Assembly (NCBI RefSeq): GCF_007655135.1
Contig: NC_045132.1
Span: 7,068,001 to 7,132,000 of the forward strand
Source of the DNA: Punica granatum
Taxonomy: Eukaryota > Streptophyta > Magnoliopsida > Myrtales > Lythraceae
Length of the DNA: 64,000 nt
Reading direction: 5' to 3'
Shown here piece after piece: positions 32,049 to 43,785 of this stretch (position 1 is its first letter; each line of letters begins with the position of its first letter). Under the pieces are notes generated by a model. The model searched no databases, was not told the origin of the DNA, and saw nothing but the letters and a program-made list of their open reading frames with translations. The position numbers and the translations under genes are program-made.

Positions 32049-33448
32049 CGCTTCAAGTTGTAAACCCATAGCTTTCGAGAGTGGTCATCAATGAAGGTGA
32101 CGAAGTAAAGAGAGCCACCAAATGATCGAGTCTTCATAGGACCTCATACATCTGAATGCACCAAGTCAAGTACATTCTGCTTCCTGGAAGGAGGATGTGC
32201 CTTAAAGGATACTCTGTTTTGCTTCCCTGCCAAGCAATGAGAACACTTCTACAAAGGCACAGTCTTCAAACCAGACAAAACATTCTTCTTAGCCAACGTA
32301 GCCATACCCTTCTCTCTCATATGGCCAAGACTCTGCTTGCTAGTAGAGATCAAATTGAGACGAATATCTGGAACATGCTTCACACCTTTGAGAATCAGTC
32401 TGGATCCATTATGAGTCTCCAAATGGATATTCTGATCCCGACTACCTTCGCCACGCTGTCATTACCCACCCTAACAACCCCGAAATCACCTGCCGTTATA
32501 AGTTGCAAAGAAATCCTTCTGGGCTGTGGTATCAGTAGAAGCGAACGTGTCGATAACCCAACTCGTCTCATGGCAAGCTAGGTTAACAGTCTCACTGTCA
32601 TAGACGAGGAGAAAATCTTCAACAGTAGTGGCAACTCGTTCTTCATCACTATTGTCATCATTCTTCTTCTCATCGTTCTTGTTCTTGTTCTTGTTCTTGT
32701 TTTTCTCCCTCTTGAGTTGTCTGCAAATTTTCTTGGTATGCCCTTTCTTCCCGCGGTGATAACACCCGATGTTTGCAAACTTGCTTGTTGACTTACTCCT
32801 GCTGCTATCATTCTTGTTCTTCGACCCGCACCCTTTCTTCCCCTTACTCTCGGTTACTAAAACATCTGACTGGGAGGTGGAACCCAATGACTTCCTTCTT
32901 ATCTCTTCATTCAGAGCGCTACTTTTGGCCAAGTCTAGTGTGACCACACCTCTCGGGGCTAAGTTGCATACCGAAGTTCTAAATGTCTCCCACGTGTCTG
33001 GCAAACTCCCAAGCAGCCATAGCTCTAGCATTTCATCATCAATCTGACACTCATGACTGGCAACTGACTCACAAGGCCCTGATAGGTATTCTCGTGATCT
33101 ACCACGAGAGTGTCTTTGGCGTATTTGAGAGCCAACAACTGCTTCATCAAGAAGAACTTGTTGTTTCCAATCTTGCAAGCATATAACTCCTCAAGCTTGC
33201 TCCATAATGTTCGAGCATGTGTCTCCCCAGAAATATGGTTCAACACGTTTTCTTCAACCCATGTCTGATGAATCCACACACTTGCCGATGCATCACAGTT
33301 CACTGCTCATCGCTCGTCATTGGGTTTCTCTATGGAAAAAGCAGGCATGTATTAATTCTTCACATAAAGCAAATCCGCCATCATTGCTTTCCAAAGAGCA
33401 TAGTTACACCCATTCAACATAATCATTCCACTGGTATTGACCTTCATG
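32049..33448 (-). pseudogene. copia II gag, zinc knuckle, protease and integrase N-part
   Basis: Gag begins at the ATG near 33448 ([13 protein letters not shown], then [17 protein letters not shown]) but meets a stop early. Gag continues at 33303-33025 (ARTLWSKLEELYACKIGNNK) and 33178-32486. The CCHC knuckle reads CYHRGKKGHTKKIC, so its second cysteine is Arg. The protease site reads WVIDTFAS instead of the expected WVIDSGAS, so the catalytic-site glycine is lost. The integrase core ([16 protein letters not shown]) runs to 32049, where the LTR begins. Frames are broken by indels. Inactive. Confidence 0.8.
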
Positions 33449-33589
33449 TTCAGCACAAGAAAACCACCCAAGCAACCAAACCAAGCTCTGGTGGGGAATC
33501 CGAAATCCCTGCTTGTGCGAACTTAACCAAGTGGAGCAATCAACAAATATAACCAATAGCACCAACCAAATGGGAAATGGACGCCAAGA

Positions 33590-34208
33590 TTTTAACGTTG
33601 AAACCTACTCGATGTGAGGAGTAAAACCACGGCCCGACGAGGGCACCCACAAAACTCCACTATCAACAATAACCGGGAGTATGCAAGAAGTTATTCCCTT
33701 GCATAATTAACAAATAGGGGCATACACGACTCAATCAACTCAAATCTCATCAAGAATCAACTTCTTGGCTACCACAACCAAACAACAACACTAGAACTTT
33801 GAGCTGAAGAGATTTCACCAAATACAAAGGAGCAAACTGTCGTGGCTCAGAACACAGGCCACACGTCTTCTTTTCCCATCTCCACCGTTCAGAATGGAGA
33901 GCTACGAGTATAGAACCTTCCCTCAAAATTTGAGCACGATCCAACGGAGAACAAAGTCGTACCAGCGATTTTCCCGAAGCTAGTCGGAGCAGAAACTGAC
34001 AGACGACTCCTCTGCTTCATGCTGCTGCTCCTGATCTCCATCTACTGCTGCTGGTCGAAAATCTACTCCCTAATGGGCCCTGACTCCTTGCCTTTATATG
34101 TGGGTGCATTTTATTAAGTCCATGGGCTTAAGCCCGATAACCATCCATGTGTTTTTTATATGCACATGGGCCTTAGCCACTATCCACATTGCAGAGACTG
34201 ACCCAACA
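33590..34208 (-). repeat. copia II 5' LTR (inner edge approximate)
   Basis: On the minus strand it starts TGTTGGGTCAGTCTCTG at 34208, has a TATATAAA-like box (ACATATAAAGGC) about 110 bases in, and leads to the gag ATG at about 33448. The inner end near GGTTTCAACGTTAAAATC is uncertain because no clean primer-binding site is visible. Confidence 0.6.
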
Positions 34209-34671
34209 ACTTCCCAAATGTAGGTCTATGGATTCCAATATCAATATACTCCAAGCTGAGGCTATTTCCTGCTCTCATACTCTCCTTGGCCAGGTTTTTC
34301 TTCTCAAGCCTCACCACATATCGGATTAACTCAGCCATGTCCTCACAGAATTCATTGATCACTCTACTTACCGATCTTCCGAACGTAAAAACGAATACAA
34401 CCAATTATTTCCACTGGAGAATAACTATGACCCCTCTACCTTTCCTTGTGCTGTTTTACAGCAAGAGGAGGCAGTTTCCGATGACCCTAAGGTGAATTCT
34501 GGATTCCCATGGAGAAGCTCCTCCGTCAGATCCAGCTAACGAGGTTGCGGATAGCAAGCCTTGCAAGGCCAGCAAAAGCCCCGAGGCCATCAAATCCAAT
34601 CTCGTTGTCTCACCAGGCAAAAATTTGGCTCAAATGCAGTTCTTGGGCCTGCAGGTTTGCACTTCGGAATA
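34209..34671 (+). pseudogene. unrecognised coding-like frame, plus strand
   Basis: Immediately outside the copia II LTR a plus-strand frame reads MDSNINILQAEAISCSHTLL and on through LSHVLTEFIDHSTYRSSERK and LQQEEAVSDDPKVNSGFPW to about 34530, with one TAA near 34327. After a one-step frame change it continues EAPPSDPANEVADSKPCKAS and on to a stop near 34671. The composition (acidic, Ser-rich, no low-complexity runs) looks like real protein. I do not recognise the family. The copia insertion may have cut off the upstream part. Confidence 0.3.
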
Positions 34672-35027
34672 GGAATCTTTCATTAGGTCTATAAAGAAGC
34701 TTGCACACAGGCTCCTCTTGACATAAGTCGATAGAATTCTTCCTAGCATAATTTACAGTAGGCATCCACTCATGGCTTCTGATCACCATGTTAAGCGACC
34801 ACAGCCTTCTCGGTTACAAATCAATTCACTCTCTTAAGTTCGGGGTGAAAGCTTATACCAAACCTTTAATTTCGACACTCAAAACTCAACTATGCTAGCT
34901 AAGCTAACCACTCCCCTGGATGAAAAGAACTCATCACTAAGAGAGACATCAGTAACGGCACTAACATTTTGAATCTAAATATGTCGAACCTTTTGATCCC
35001 AAAATCCGTTTCTCATCCATTCAAGCT
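34672..35027. other. downstream flank of the mannanase gene
   Basis: Presumed 3' UTR and intergenic sequence of the minus-strand mannanase gene. No separate feature seen. Confidence 0.35.
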
Positions 35028-37213
35028 TCAACTCCCGATCCGTCTTCCCCTGTTCCGGTCTCCCCGTGCCCTCCTCCACCTGTTGACACTCCTCATCCTC
35101 GCATAGATCTTCCGAATCTGATAGAGCTTGTGGGATTGATAAGAGATCAGATTAGCAGTTGAGGAGCCCTCGCCCAGGATTATCTCATATCCATCCCTGA
35201 ACGAGTCCATGCCCTCCGTCAGCAGCTGCCAGAAGAGGCTGCCTGCGGCTGCCCCACCATGTTTGGCCGACGAGTAGACCTTGTAGTAGACAGTGTTGAA
35301 GAGCTGGTCTCTCTGGTATGTGCTGAAGCCGGGGTCCTTCCGTGATTTTCCAAACTCTGTAAGGAGCAGTGGTTTCTGAAGAATGTACTGGGCATCTTGA
35401 ATGTGGGTGTTCAGCCAGTTGTTCAGGAAGGAGAGCTGGTATTGATCATTCGAGCTCGATAACCTACGACACCATGAAACAGGACAATTACGAAGAGAGA
35501 TCAATGAAATGGCAAATTTTAACGTATAAGAAGAAACCAACTACTTCAGCACAGATTTATCTTTTCGCGTATATGCGAATGAGAGCTTACCATTGATCAG
35601 GATATGAATGAACCGTGGCAAAGTCAATTCCAGGGATACGGTTATTTGCGATAAAGTCTGTTCCGATATCAATGCTGGGATTCACCCTCTTCCGTTGAGG
35701 AGTTGACCGCCCATAAAATCCTTCTAAGCCGATCTCCAGCAAGTGTTTCCGGTCTATCGATTTTACGAATGAAGCCATCTCCATTACCCAAGCCTGTTTT
35801 CCACAAACATCAACAAAAATAGAAAATGGCTATGTTAAGGAACCAGCGATTAACAATTTCGAGGAGATTAATTGCTTTCCCTGAAAGGAAAAATGTGAAT
35901 TCTGTAGTGTAGTCTAACCGAATGTCCACGTTGAATACAGAAAGAAAGAAAGAAATTTGTCAATCGAACATTCTACATTGTCTAGCATTACTGTAAATAA
36001 AATACCGATAATCTCCTCGCAATTTAGTGGCTTGAAGATCTCAATTAGCATCATAAGATCCACAAATGTAAGAAGCAAAATATTTTTTAGATTCCTCCCA
36101 AAAATGAGGAGTACAGAGATCACGAGTTCAAGCGGGATCAGAAGTCTTCGTAGCAAACCTGGATGGTTCTTCCCGAAGTGTCCGAAGTACATCGAGGCTC
36201 ATTCATGAGCTCCCAGGCCATGATCGTCGGGTCGTCCTTGTAGTGGATTCTAGTGAAGGTGTTGTATCTGTTAAGGACCGTCTGCACAAGTTCGACGCAC
36301 AAATGAAATCAGATCTCTTACCAGCCAACACGTGATGATCTATACCCAGGCTCTAAAAGTGTTTAGTTCTCTTCTGGTTTCACCGAGTAACTACGAGGAA
36401 TACTTGGAAACTTCGGATCAAAGGCTTAGACTTACCTTGACATGGCTCTTGTAGTAGCCCTTGACGACAGGATTCCGGAAGAAGTCATCTTCGGAGGACA
36501 AGGGCTGGCCTCGGCTTCTTGCCCAGTTCACATACTGCTTCTTGCCCCCGAAGTTTTCATAGTCATTCACTAAGCTCAATATCAATTTGATTCCGTACCT
36601 TCTTGCTTCAGCTATCACAAAATCCAATCCCTTCACACACAAAGCAAACAGAACAATTTGTTGGCATTTCATGGAGACCAAGACTCATGGATCTATCGAG
36701 GAGCAACTTTGTTCGACTATGAAAGACACAAATATTCCTTTTTTTTCCGTTAAGACCACCAGTATCTCAGTCTATAGACTGAAGTTCCGGTGTCGGTTGG
36801 TGCTTCCGGTGGGTAAAGACAGAGTATTCTTAAAGAGCTAATTTGGAATTTTCAGCTCAGGAGCAGTGACATTGTAAGGAAACAGGGGAGGAGACCTGAA
36901 ACATCTGCTCATTGTAGGAGCCAGGTGAGTACTGAAGGGGCCGGTAGCCGCCATCGCTGAAGGCCCACGTCCTGGCGACGGTGAGGCCGTGGGAGGCGGC
37001 CTCACGGAAGGCGTTGGAGACTTTGGGCCGCTGTGACGGGTCAGAGGCCAAGTACATGAGCCAGTAGGCGTTGAAGCCGTTGGCGTAGTAGGGGCTGCCA
37101 TTGAGCATGAAGTGGATCCCTCTCGTCCGAACGAACCCGTCTCCTCCGGCCACCGTGAGGAACCTCTGGAGGGCTAAGACGGTGAGGAGGAGAAGGGGCG
37201 TTAGTGGTTTCAT
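35028..37213 (-). CDS. mannan endo-1,4-beta-mannosidase (GH5), five exons
   Basis: The inferred CDS is complement(join(35028..35463, 35591..35793, 36159..36281, 36436..36630, 36896..37213)), 1275 nt or 424 aa; all junctions are GT-AG and in phase. A signal peptide ([20 protein letters not shown]) is followed by the GH5 plant mannanase fold: [40 protein letters not shown]; then [20 protein letters not shown] in exon 2. The acid/base Glu is in [12 protein letters not shown] (exon 3) and the nucleophile Glu in [11 protein letters not shown] (exon 5). The enzyme hydrolyses internal beta-1,4 bonds of mannans and galactomannans in the cell wall, as in seed germination and wall remodelling. The length is normal for the family. 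The C-terminus ends in an unusually basic tail ([17 protein letters not shown]). A TATA box lies about 95 bases upstream. Probably functional. Confidence 0.93.
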
Positions 37214-37307
37214 GGCTTTTTGTGGCGGAGAGTGAGTGTGAGGGGAGAGTGAAGAAGGCAGGGGGTGGACCGTGGATGTAGAAAAAGAATAGAGGGTACG
37301 TGGGGTG

Positions 37308-37315
37308 TATTTATA
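37308..37315 (-). promoter_or_regulatory. TATA box of the mannanase gene
   Basis: On the minus strand this reads TATAAATA, followed by a CA-rich leader and the start codon at 37213. Spacing of about 95 bases fits a plant 5' UTR of 60-70 nt. Confidence 0.65.
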
Positions 37316-37319
37316 ACGG

Positions 37320-38390
37320 ATCTCAGTCCTGTGTCCCCCCTGTTCTGCTCCGACCACAGGAAGTTATGCGGTTTTTATTTTTTTATATTACGAGAAAAAG
37401 TAATACGAGCAAATGAAAAGCTAAATAAAATAGCACTGATAAAAATTGAATATTGATGGAGTCGGAATTCGGATCTCAGACCCTGCGATCTTCATGTGCT
37501 TGATCCCACAAACAAGCTCAGCTCCAACCTCCAAGAGGGACTTCAGGAGGCGTGCCCCGATTCCTCCTCTGATGCTTAAGTCAAAGACTGTATCTGGAAA
37601 ATAATAGGGCAGCCAGTGTAAATAAAAACCTGTGATTTATTTATATAGAAGGAGGACGTGGAGAGATATTCTTCGTGATATTAGAAAATATGTAAATTTT
37701 CGATATATTCTCGAGATTGGATTATTGATATGCTATCAGCAAAATATATTCCTTTCTATGTTGAATATGGACGTGCGGGGCTCTTGGGTTCTCAACCCAT
37801 TGGATCTTACCGTTCGGCCCATGTCGAGTGCCCTGCTGGGCTCGGGTTAGGGTTGCCCGAAACCCAAACTCCATCAAATATGAAATATCATTAATTCCTA
37901 AATGAGAATTGACGTGTATCACTGCATTACACATCTTTTCTCATTATTTTCTTTTTCTTGGAACATCTCCTTTCTCATTGGATATTTTTTTTGGGCATAA
38001 ACGGTATAATAAGAGCTAATCTTGATTCCTAAACGAGAACTAGTCTCTTTCTCATTCCTATAAACATCTCATTAGTTTTTTCTTATCACGTCATTCTATG
38101 GAAAGACCACTTTTCAATCTCAATAGCTTTGTTTACGATAATATTTAACCAAATTAAGTCGAAATAGGGAACTAGAATGTAGATGGTTGGAGGGGAGCTT
38201 TTTTTTTCCCCAATTACAAGAAGGTCCATGGTTTTAATACAATAAAATAAAATTCTTAATAATTAATAAATCAATATGGCTAGTTTTATTACTTGAATCA
38301 AATTCGCAATATCTTAATTAATAAGTGAGAGTGAATGCCCCTAAGTGTTTAGGACATATTGTGCACATATTGATTAATCAACCTCTCCAA
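37320..38390. other. intergenic, nothing recognised
   Basis: AT-rich in places. No coding frame or clear repeat seen. Confidence 0.3.
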
Positions 38391-38676
38391 TCTATATATA
38401 TAGTAATTCAAAGTGCTCTCAATGAAAGCCTTCGATTTATTTGTTGAGGAGCTTTCACGTAAGTGTTCTCGGTAAATAAGGAGCTAAGGATTTATCTTCT
38501 CTTCACGTTCCTCTCGTTAACTTTTCTAATTTTTACTCTATTCTCTTCATTTCTCTAAAAATTAATGAATTTTGAATTTCCTAAAAAAAAATCCAATAAA
38601 TTTCCAACACGCTTACGCGTCTAATTATCAAACCTAAAGTACAAGTAGATGCACAACGCGCGGGCTCAATGACTAG
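38391..38676 (+). mobile_element. short non-autonomous Helitron-like element
   Basis: It starts TCTATATATATAG after an A (38390) and ends GGGCTCAATGACTAG before a T (38677). This is the 5'-TC..CTAG-3' structure inserted between A and T expected of Helitrons. A GC-rich stretch (GCACAACGCGCGGGC) precedes the end where the hairpin should be, but pairing is weak. No target duplication is expected or seen. Confidence 0.5.
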
Positions 38677-39573
38677 TCTATATATAATATATAATTGCAA
38701 AACAGAGAGGAAGAATTAACACTGTTGCTCTAATTATCAAACCTTCAGTTCCTGTTGAGTGTGACTTGAATTCTCACCCCAAGACTTGAAGGCAATAGGG
38801 AAAGACCTAGGCTATGGACAGTCGATTGTAGTACTGCAGACAGCCAACTGCAGCTTGAGTAGGCTGAAGATGACAGAAGTCGCAGAAAGTCGACTATGGT
38901 AACCCGTGCAATTGATTGCAAAAAGCTACATAATCCTTAGGGGAGATCTAGCATAATCACAACAAATTTGGCTAGTTTGTTATTTCCTCTTTTAGTTGAT
39001 TTCTTTCATGTATGAGATTTATTTTCCCTGATTCTTTTCTTCTTGTATAAGATTACATATGGGATGAGATTAAAAGAGATCACAAAGAGAACTTGTAATT
39101 GGAGCTTGGGAAAAACACTATGTACTCCATGGTTTCATTGCTCATAGTAAAAGAAGAACCGATACAGTCTCATTTGCCCGTGGATGTACAGCTGGCACAC
39201 CACTGGCCCGAATAATGTACACGAGTGTGCAAGTTTTTCTTCCATTATCTCCTTTCAATTGTTTCGTTAAGATTATTGTGAGCTAGATCCCTTTCGATCC
39301 TTACAAATCAATTTCAACCAATGATCGATCCCAACATTCCTCATGGCTCGACCATTTACATACCCAATATAAATTAAGTACTTTCATTTATTACATGATT
39401 TACATTTATTAATCCACCACATTAGTTTGACAATCATATTAAATCATGAAAGTTCTCAAAAAGAAAAAAATGACATAAAATTAATTAATTCATAATATTA
39501 ATATAATAGAATTATTATCTAATGATGTATATATAATACATAATTAAATAATAATCGCGGGTAAAGTTACTAG
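38677..39573 (+). mobile_element. second Helitron-like element, carrying a nested solo LTR
   Basis: It directly follows the previous element, begins TCTATATATAATATATAAT and ends AATCGCGGGTAAAGTTACTAG before a T at 39574. The hairpin is degenerate. A solo copia LTR (38753-39336) makes up most of its length. Confidence 0.4.
38753..39336 (+). repeat. solo Ty1/copia LTR
   Basis: 584 bp, opening TGTTGAGTG and closing GATCCCAACA (TG..CA ends with a TGTTG/CAACA inverted pair). The flanks are GTTCC and TTCCT, giving a 4-5 bp duplication with slippage. No internal coding region is present, as expected after LTR-LTR recombination. The 3' part has the typical copia pattern (GTACACGAGTGTGCAAGTTT). Confidence 0.7.
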
Positions 39574-39655
39574 TTCACTAAAAAAGCAAATCATCCAAAG
39601 TAAAGGGAGCTTTCTCGGGACGTGGATATGAGCCATCGGTAAACAGTGGGGTTTG

Positions 39656-39673
39656 TCTTTATTCCTTTTTATT
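39656..39673. repeat. target-site duplication of LINE II, 3' side
   Basis: TCTTTATTCCTTTTTATT, identical to 45947-45964. It lies next to the A-rich end of the element. Confidence 0.9.
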
Positions 39674-39697
39674 TTTTTGATAATTAAAAATAATTCA

Positions 39698-42600
39698 TTA
39701 ACGAAGGGAAACGGTTACATTGTCCGGAGGATCTAGGTTTGGATACCCTTGAAAAATACAAAGAGACTGAAAATTTGACTTGGAGCCAAAATGGCTCAGG
39801 TCATGAGCAAGGGTATTATCGGACCTAGGGATCCATGACCAGAGCCAATCGGAGAAAAGATTAAGACAGGAAGTAATATCAGCAACAATCGTCCTAATTT
39901 CCCAAGGCGAATTATGGGGGTGCAAAATGGCTTCAACAAGCATCAAGGCGTCGCATCGAAGCCAAATCTTCGACAATCCTCTTTCTGCAGCAATTAAAAG
40001 GGCGAGGAGGACAGCTTGGGCTTCTGCTTGGAGAGGTTTGCCTTCATTGGAGGCCTGGAACCAAGATAGATTTGGAGGGCTATTCAGGAGTTGAATGATT
40101 CCCGAGAGGCATGATCTGCTGATGTTCCATGCTGCATCCGTGCTTATGATACTCCAATCTGGACTTGTGGGGATCTGGGATGTAGCGAGCTTAAACGGAT
40201 GAGACTGCGAGCTTCCCTCATTCTGATCCATGCTACCTTTACTCTTACAGTGCTCCATGAAAGACCTTTTGATTGATTTGATAGTTTCGTGGAGATCTGC
40301 AGGTTTACCTGTATGCAAAACAATATTGCGTGAGTTCCATAAATGATGGAGAGTTATTGCTGCATATAAAGAAAACTTGGATTTGTCATGAGTGCTCAAT
40401 TGGAAAGAAGAAGGAGGGCAAGCAAAAAATTGATCAGATCCTTTGCATTTGCAATTGGAAAGTGACTGTGATGTAAGTTCCAAGGTGATTCCCTCCAAGC
40501 AACAAGATAAAATTTACACTCTCCGTAGAGGTGATCTAGTTTATCGGAGCTAGTTTGACAAAGAGGGCAAGTGGTGCTCTCTTCGCTAAATCAGGGGAGG
40601 CTTTCACTGGCAATTCTCCACAGGTGGAGTTTTAGGCGATCATGAATTTTAAGATTCCATATGTCCTTCCATTTAATATCACTGTCATTTTGGAATCTAT
40701 GATGTTGATCCATAAGATAGAAGGATTTGACAGAATGCTTCCCTGATGAGTTTGGCGTCCATTGAGCTGAATCTTCGAGGTCATCCTGGGATAGATGGAT
40801 TCTGAGGATATTCTGCACTGTATCATGCTCGAAGAGGCTTATGAGGAGAGAGATGTTCCATCTCCTTGGTTGGTGCAGCATTAGGTCACTTACCTTGAGA
40901 TCTGGGTCTTGGATTGCATTGTGTCTGGGAAGAGGCTTGTGGTTGTTCATACTCGGAATCCATGGATCATGCCAAGCTGAGATGGATAAGCCATTTCCAA
41001 CCGAGAAACAGGTACAACGCTTGATGGTATCCTTGCACCATTGGAGGCCCTTCCAAAATGGCGAAGGGGATGAGCGGTTAGAGGTATTTAGGAAGTTGCC
41101 ATACTTAGCCTTCATGGCCCTACCCGCAAGGCTGTTGTTCGATTTAGTCAGAGCCCAAGCTGTTTTGGAGAGCATTGCCTTGTTAGCATCTATTGCCCTT
41201 CGGAATCCAAGGCCACCTATTGCTTTCGGTTGACAAATGGAGTCCCAGCTCTTCGGTGCATAATAGTTGCCCACCTCTTTACTAGTACCCCACCAGAATC
41301 GCTTGGTTACCTTGTCAATATTGCTAAGGGTGGATTTTGGTAACTGGAACAGTGACATGGTGTAGATCGGGGTACTATTGATGACGGATTTGATTAGAGT
41401 TGCTCTGCCCGCCCAGGATAGTGCCTTAGTCTTCCAAGAAGCTAGCTTGCCTTTGATTTTATCGATGAGGAATTGGAACGACTCTTTCTTCTTCCTTTTG
41501 ATGAATAGAGGGTTACCTAGGTATCTTGCATCTTCTTTTAATTTCCTCATACCTAGGATTGATCTCGCTATTCTCCTTGTGTCTGCATCGGAGTTCTTGG
41601 AAAAGAAGAGACCTAATTTGGCGCAGTTGATTTCTTGACCTGACCAAGAGCAGAATTTGTCGAGGATGCTTTTTGTGGCTCGAATGTTTGCTTCCGTTGC
41701 TTTTGTCAAGATTAAGAGGTCATCTGCGAACATTAAATGGGAGACTTGAGGTCCTCCTCTGCTTAATTGGATTCCTTTGATTTCCCCATTCAGTTCACCC
41801 CTGTATAGAAGTCGAGACAAGATCTCCATTGATATCACAAAAAGATAAGTCAAGATAGGATCGCCCTGTCTTAAGCCTCTAGATGGAGAGAAGTGCCCGT
41901 GGGGAGATCCGTTGAGTAAGATGGAGAAAGTTGATGTTGAGATGCACTGATATATCCAAGTTGTGAAGGTGGGGTGGAATCCAAGATGTTGGAGGATTTT
42001 GACAATGAAGTTCCATTCAAGTTTGTCAAAGGCTTTCATAAAGTCGATTTTCATCCCAATCCAGCCTCTGCGAGCCTTAGTTTTCCTCATTGTATGGAGA
42101 ATTTCCTGGCTTAAGAGACCATTCTCATTTATCCATCTTCCTTCAATGAAGGCGGTTTGGTTCGGGGAGATGATCTTGTTAAGGAGGGGCTTGAGTCTGT
42201 TTGCAATGATTTTTGAAACCACCTTATAGCTTACATTGCATAAACTGATGGGCCTGAAGTCCTTAAATGTAGCAGCTCCTTGGCATTTTGGAATGAGGCA
42301 GATGAGAGCATTGTTCCATTCTTTGAGGATGAAGTTAGAATCGAAGAAGCTTTTAACAGCGGATAGCAGAAGTGGCTTTACCGTCTCTCCGAAGTGCTTG
42401 TAAAAGAGAGATGGGATTCCGTCGGGACCTGGCGCTTTTAGATTTGGAATTGAATTTAGGGCAATGAGAATTTCCTCGTCATCTGGGATTCTGATTAAAT
42501 TTTCATTTTCAGAGTCGGTGATAACTTGTCTGACTAGCCCTTCCAGGTCATCAGGTATATCAGGGTGAGAGGTGGCGAATAGCTCTTGAAAATTTCTGAG

Positions 42601-43785
42601 GAAGTAATTCCCTATTCCTTCATAGTCTTGGCACCAATCACCGTTGTTGGCTTTAATGGCAGTTATGTGATTTGAGTTCCGCCAGATGACAGTTGAGAGA
42701 CGGAAGAATTTGGAATTTCTATCACCTTCCTTTAGCCATAATTCCCTTGACTTTTGACGCTATATAAGATCCTTTCTGATGAGGTTTTCTTCTAGATCAG
42801 CAAGGAGGTTTTCTTCCTGTTCCTTCGTCTCTACTGTTGGGACCTTTCTTTGGATCTCATCAAGTTTCTCCATGATCCCTTCAATGTTAGAGTCACAATA
42901 ACCAAAAACCTCTTTGTTCCATTTTCTAAGGTCTTTTTTAACAGTTTTGATTTTTGAGGAAAGCTGGAAAGCTTTTGAACCCTTCACTGTTGAATTCCAC
43001 GCCTTTTTAACAATTTCCTTGCTAGATTTATCGCATGTCCAGGCTTCCTCAAAACGAAATGGTTTGGGTCTATGCGAGGAGTCTATCCATAGTTTTAAAA
43101 GAATAAGATTATGATCAGATCGAATTTGTGGAAGGTGGAATACTCCTGCTCTTGGGAATGTAGTCCTCCATTCATTATTAGCTATAGCTCTGTCTAACCT
43201 TTGTTTAATGGAGGCTAATCCCAGTCTTTTGTTATACCAGGTGAAGGGATTGCCATTAAAACCAAGATCCACACATCCCGTTTGGTTAAGAAAAGTATCA
43301 AGGAAAGAACGGGAAGATGAGTCATAATTACGACCGCCCATTTTATCAGATGCAGAGCAAATTTCATTGAATTCTCCTATAATTAACCAAGGGCAATCAA
43401 TAGATTTTGCAAGATCAGATAGCTCAGCCCAGAACATTGGCTTTTCATGCAAATAGGGAGGCCCATATATCGCAGTAAGAATCCAGGGGGCAGGTAGAAT
43501 ATGATGCTCAATACTAGCATGAATGTAATGAGGTGAAGATTTAAGAATGTTTACCTTCAGTTCAGTATTCCATAATAAGCATAATCCCCCAGCTGCATTT
43601 GAGGAGTCGACCGAGAAATGGCCATCGAGGTTGCAACGCCTTGCTAACTTGGAGCAGTGAGCTGAGTCGGCTTTTGTTTCAGATAGGAAGATCATACTAG
43701 GACGATGCTTCCGGGTGAGGAGTCTTGGGGCTCTAACTGTCGGTTCTCCTCTAACTCCCCCACAGTTCCAAGCGAGAAGACTCAT
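39698..43785 (-). pseudogene. LINE II ORF2: endonuclease, reverse transcriptase, RNase H
   Basis: Starts MSLLAWNCGGVRGEPTVRAP (APE endonuclease), with FLSETKADS and IRSDHNLILL. The catalytic GDFN motif reads GEFN. After a stop (TAG, 42758-42760) RT continues: SIPNLKAPGPDGIPSLFYKH; FRPISLCNVSYKVVSKII; motif A IGMKIDFMKAFDKLEW; LRQGDPILTYLFV; intact motif C LMFADDLLILTKAT. The zf-RVT region (DRLKLHLWRIASESLP, stop, CPLCQTSSDKLDH) has a TGA near 40588. A frameshift near 40500 precedes the RNase H domain (IISTDAAWNISRS; QAEAQAVLLALLIAAERGLS; LRCDALMLVEA; RSDNTLAHDLSHFG). Two stops plus one frameshift separate it from an active copy. Confidence 0.9.

Larger units (their letters stand above)
25020..34208 (-). 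mobile_element. Ty1/copia element II, 5' half only, interrupted by a gypsy insertion
   Basis: Reading the minus strand from 34208: a long LTR, gag, knuckle, protease and the first part of integrase down to 32049, then the gypsy-derived block (25709-32048), then the rest of integrase (25708 to about 25020). Reverse transcriptase, RNase H and the 3' LTR are missing, so the copia copy is truncated at about 25020. The integrase sequence flanking the insertion is consecutive (..RKLWVYNLK | SDQVLDVFRQFQ..), which shows the insertion point directly. Confidence 0.85.

Noticed and set aside
39780..40500. A host RNase H-domain gene
   Set aside because: The domain is the C-terminal part of LINE II ORF2, inside its target duplications.
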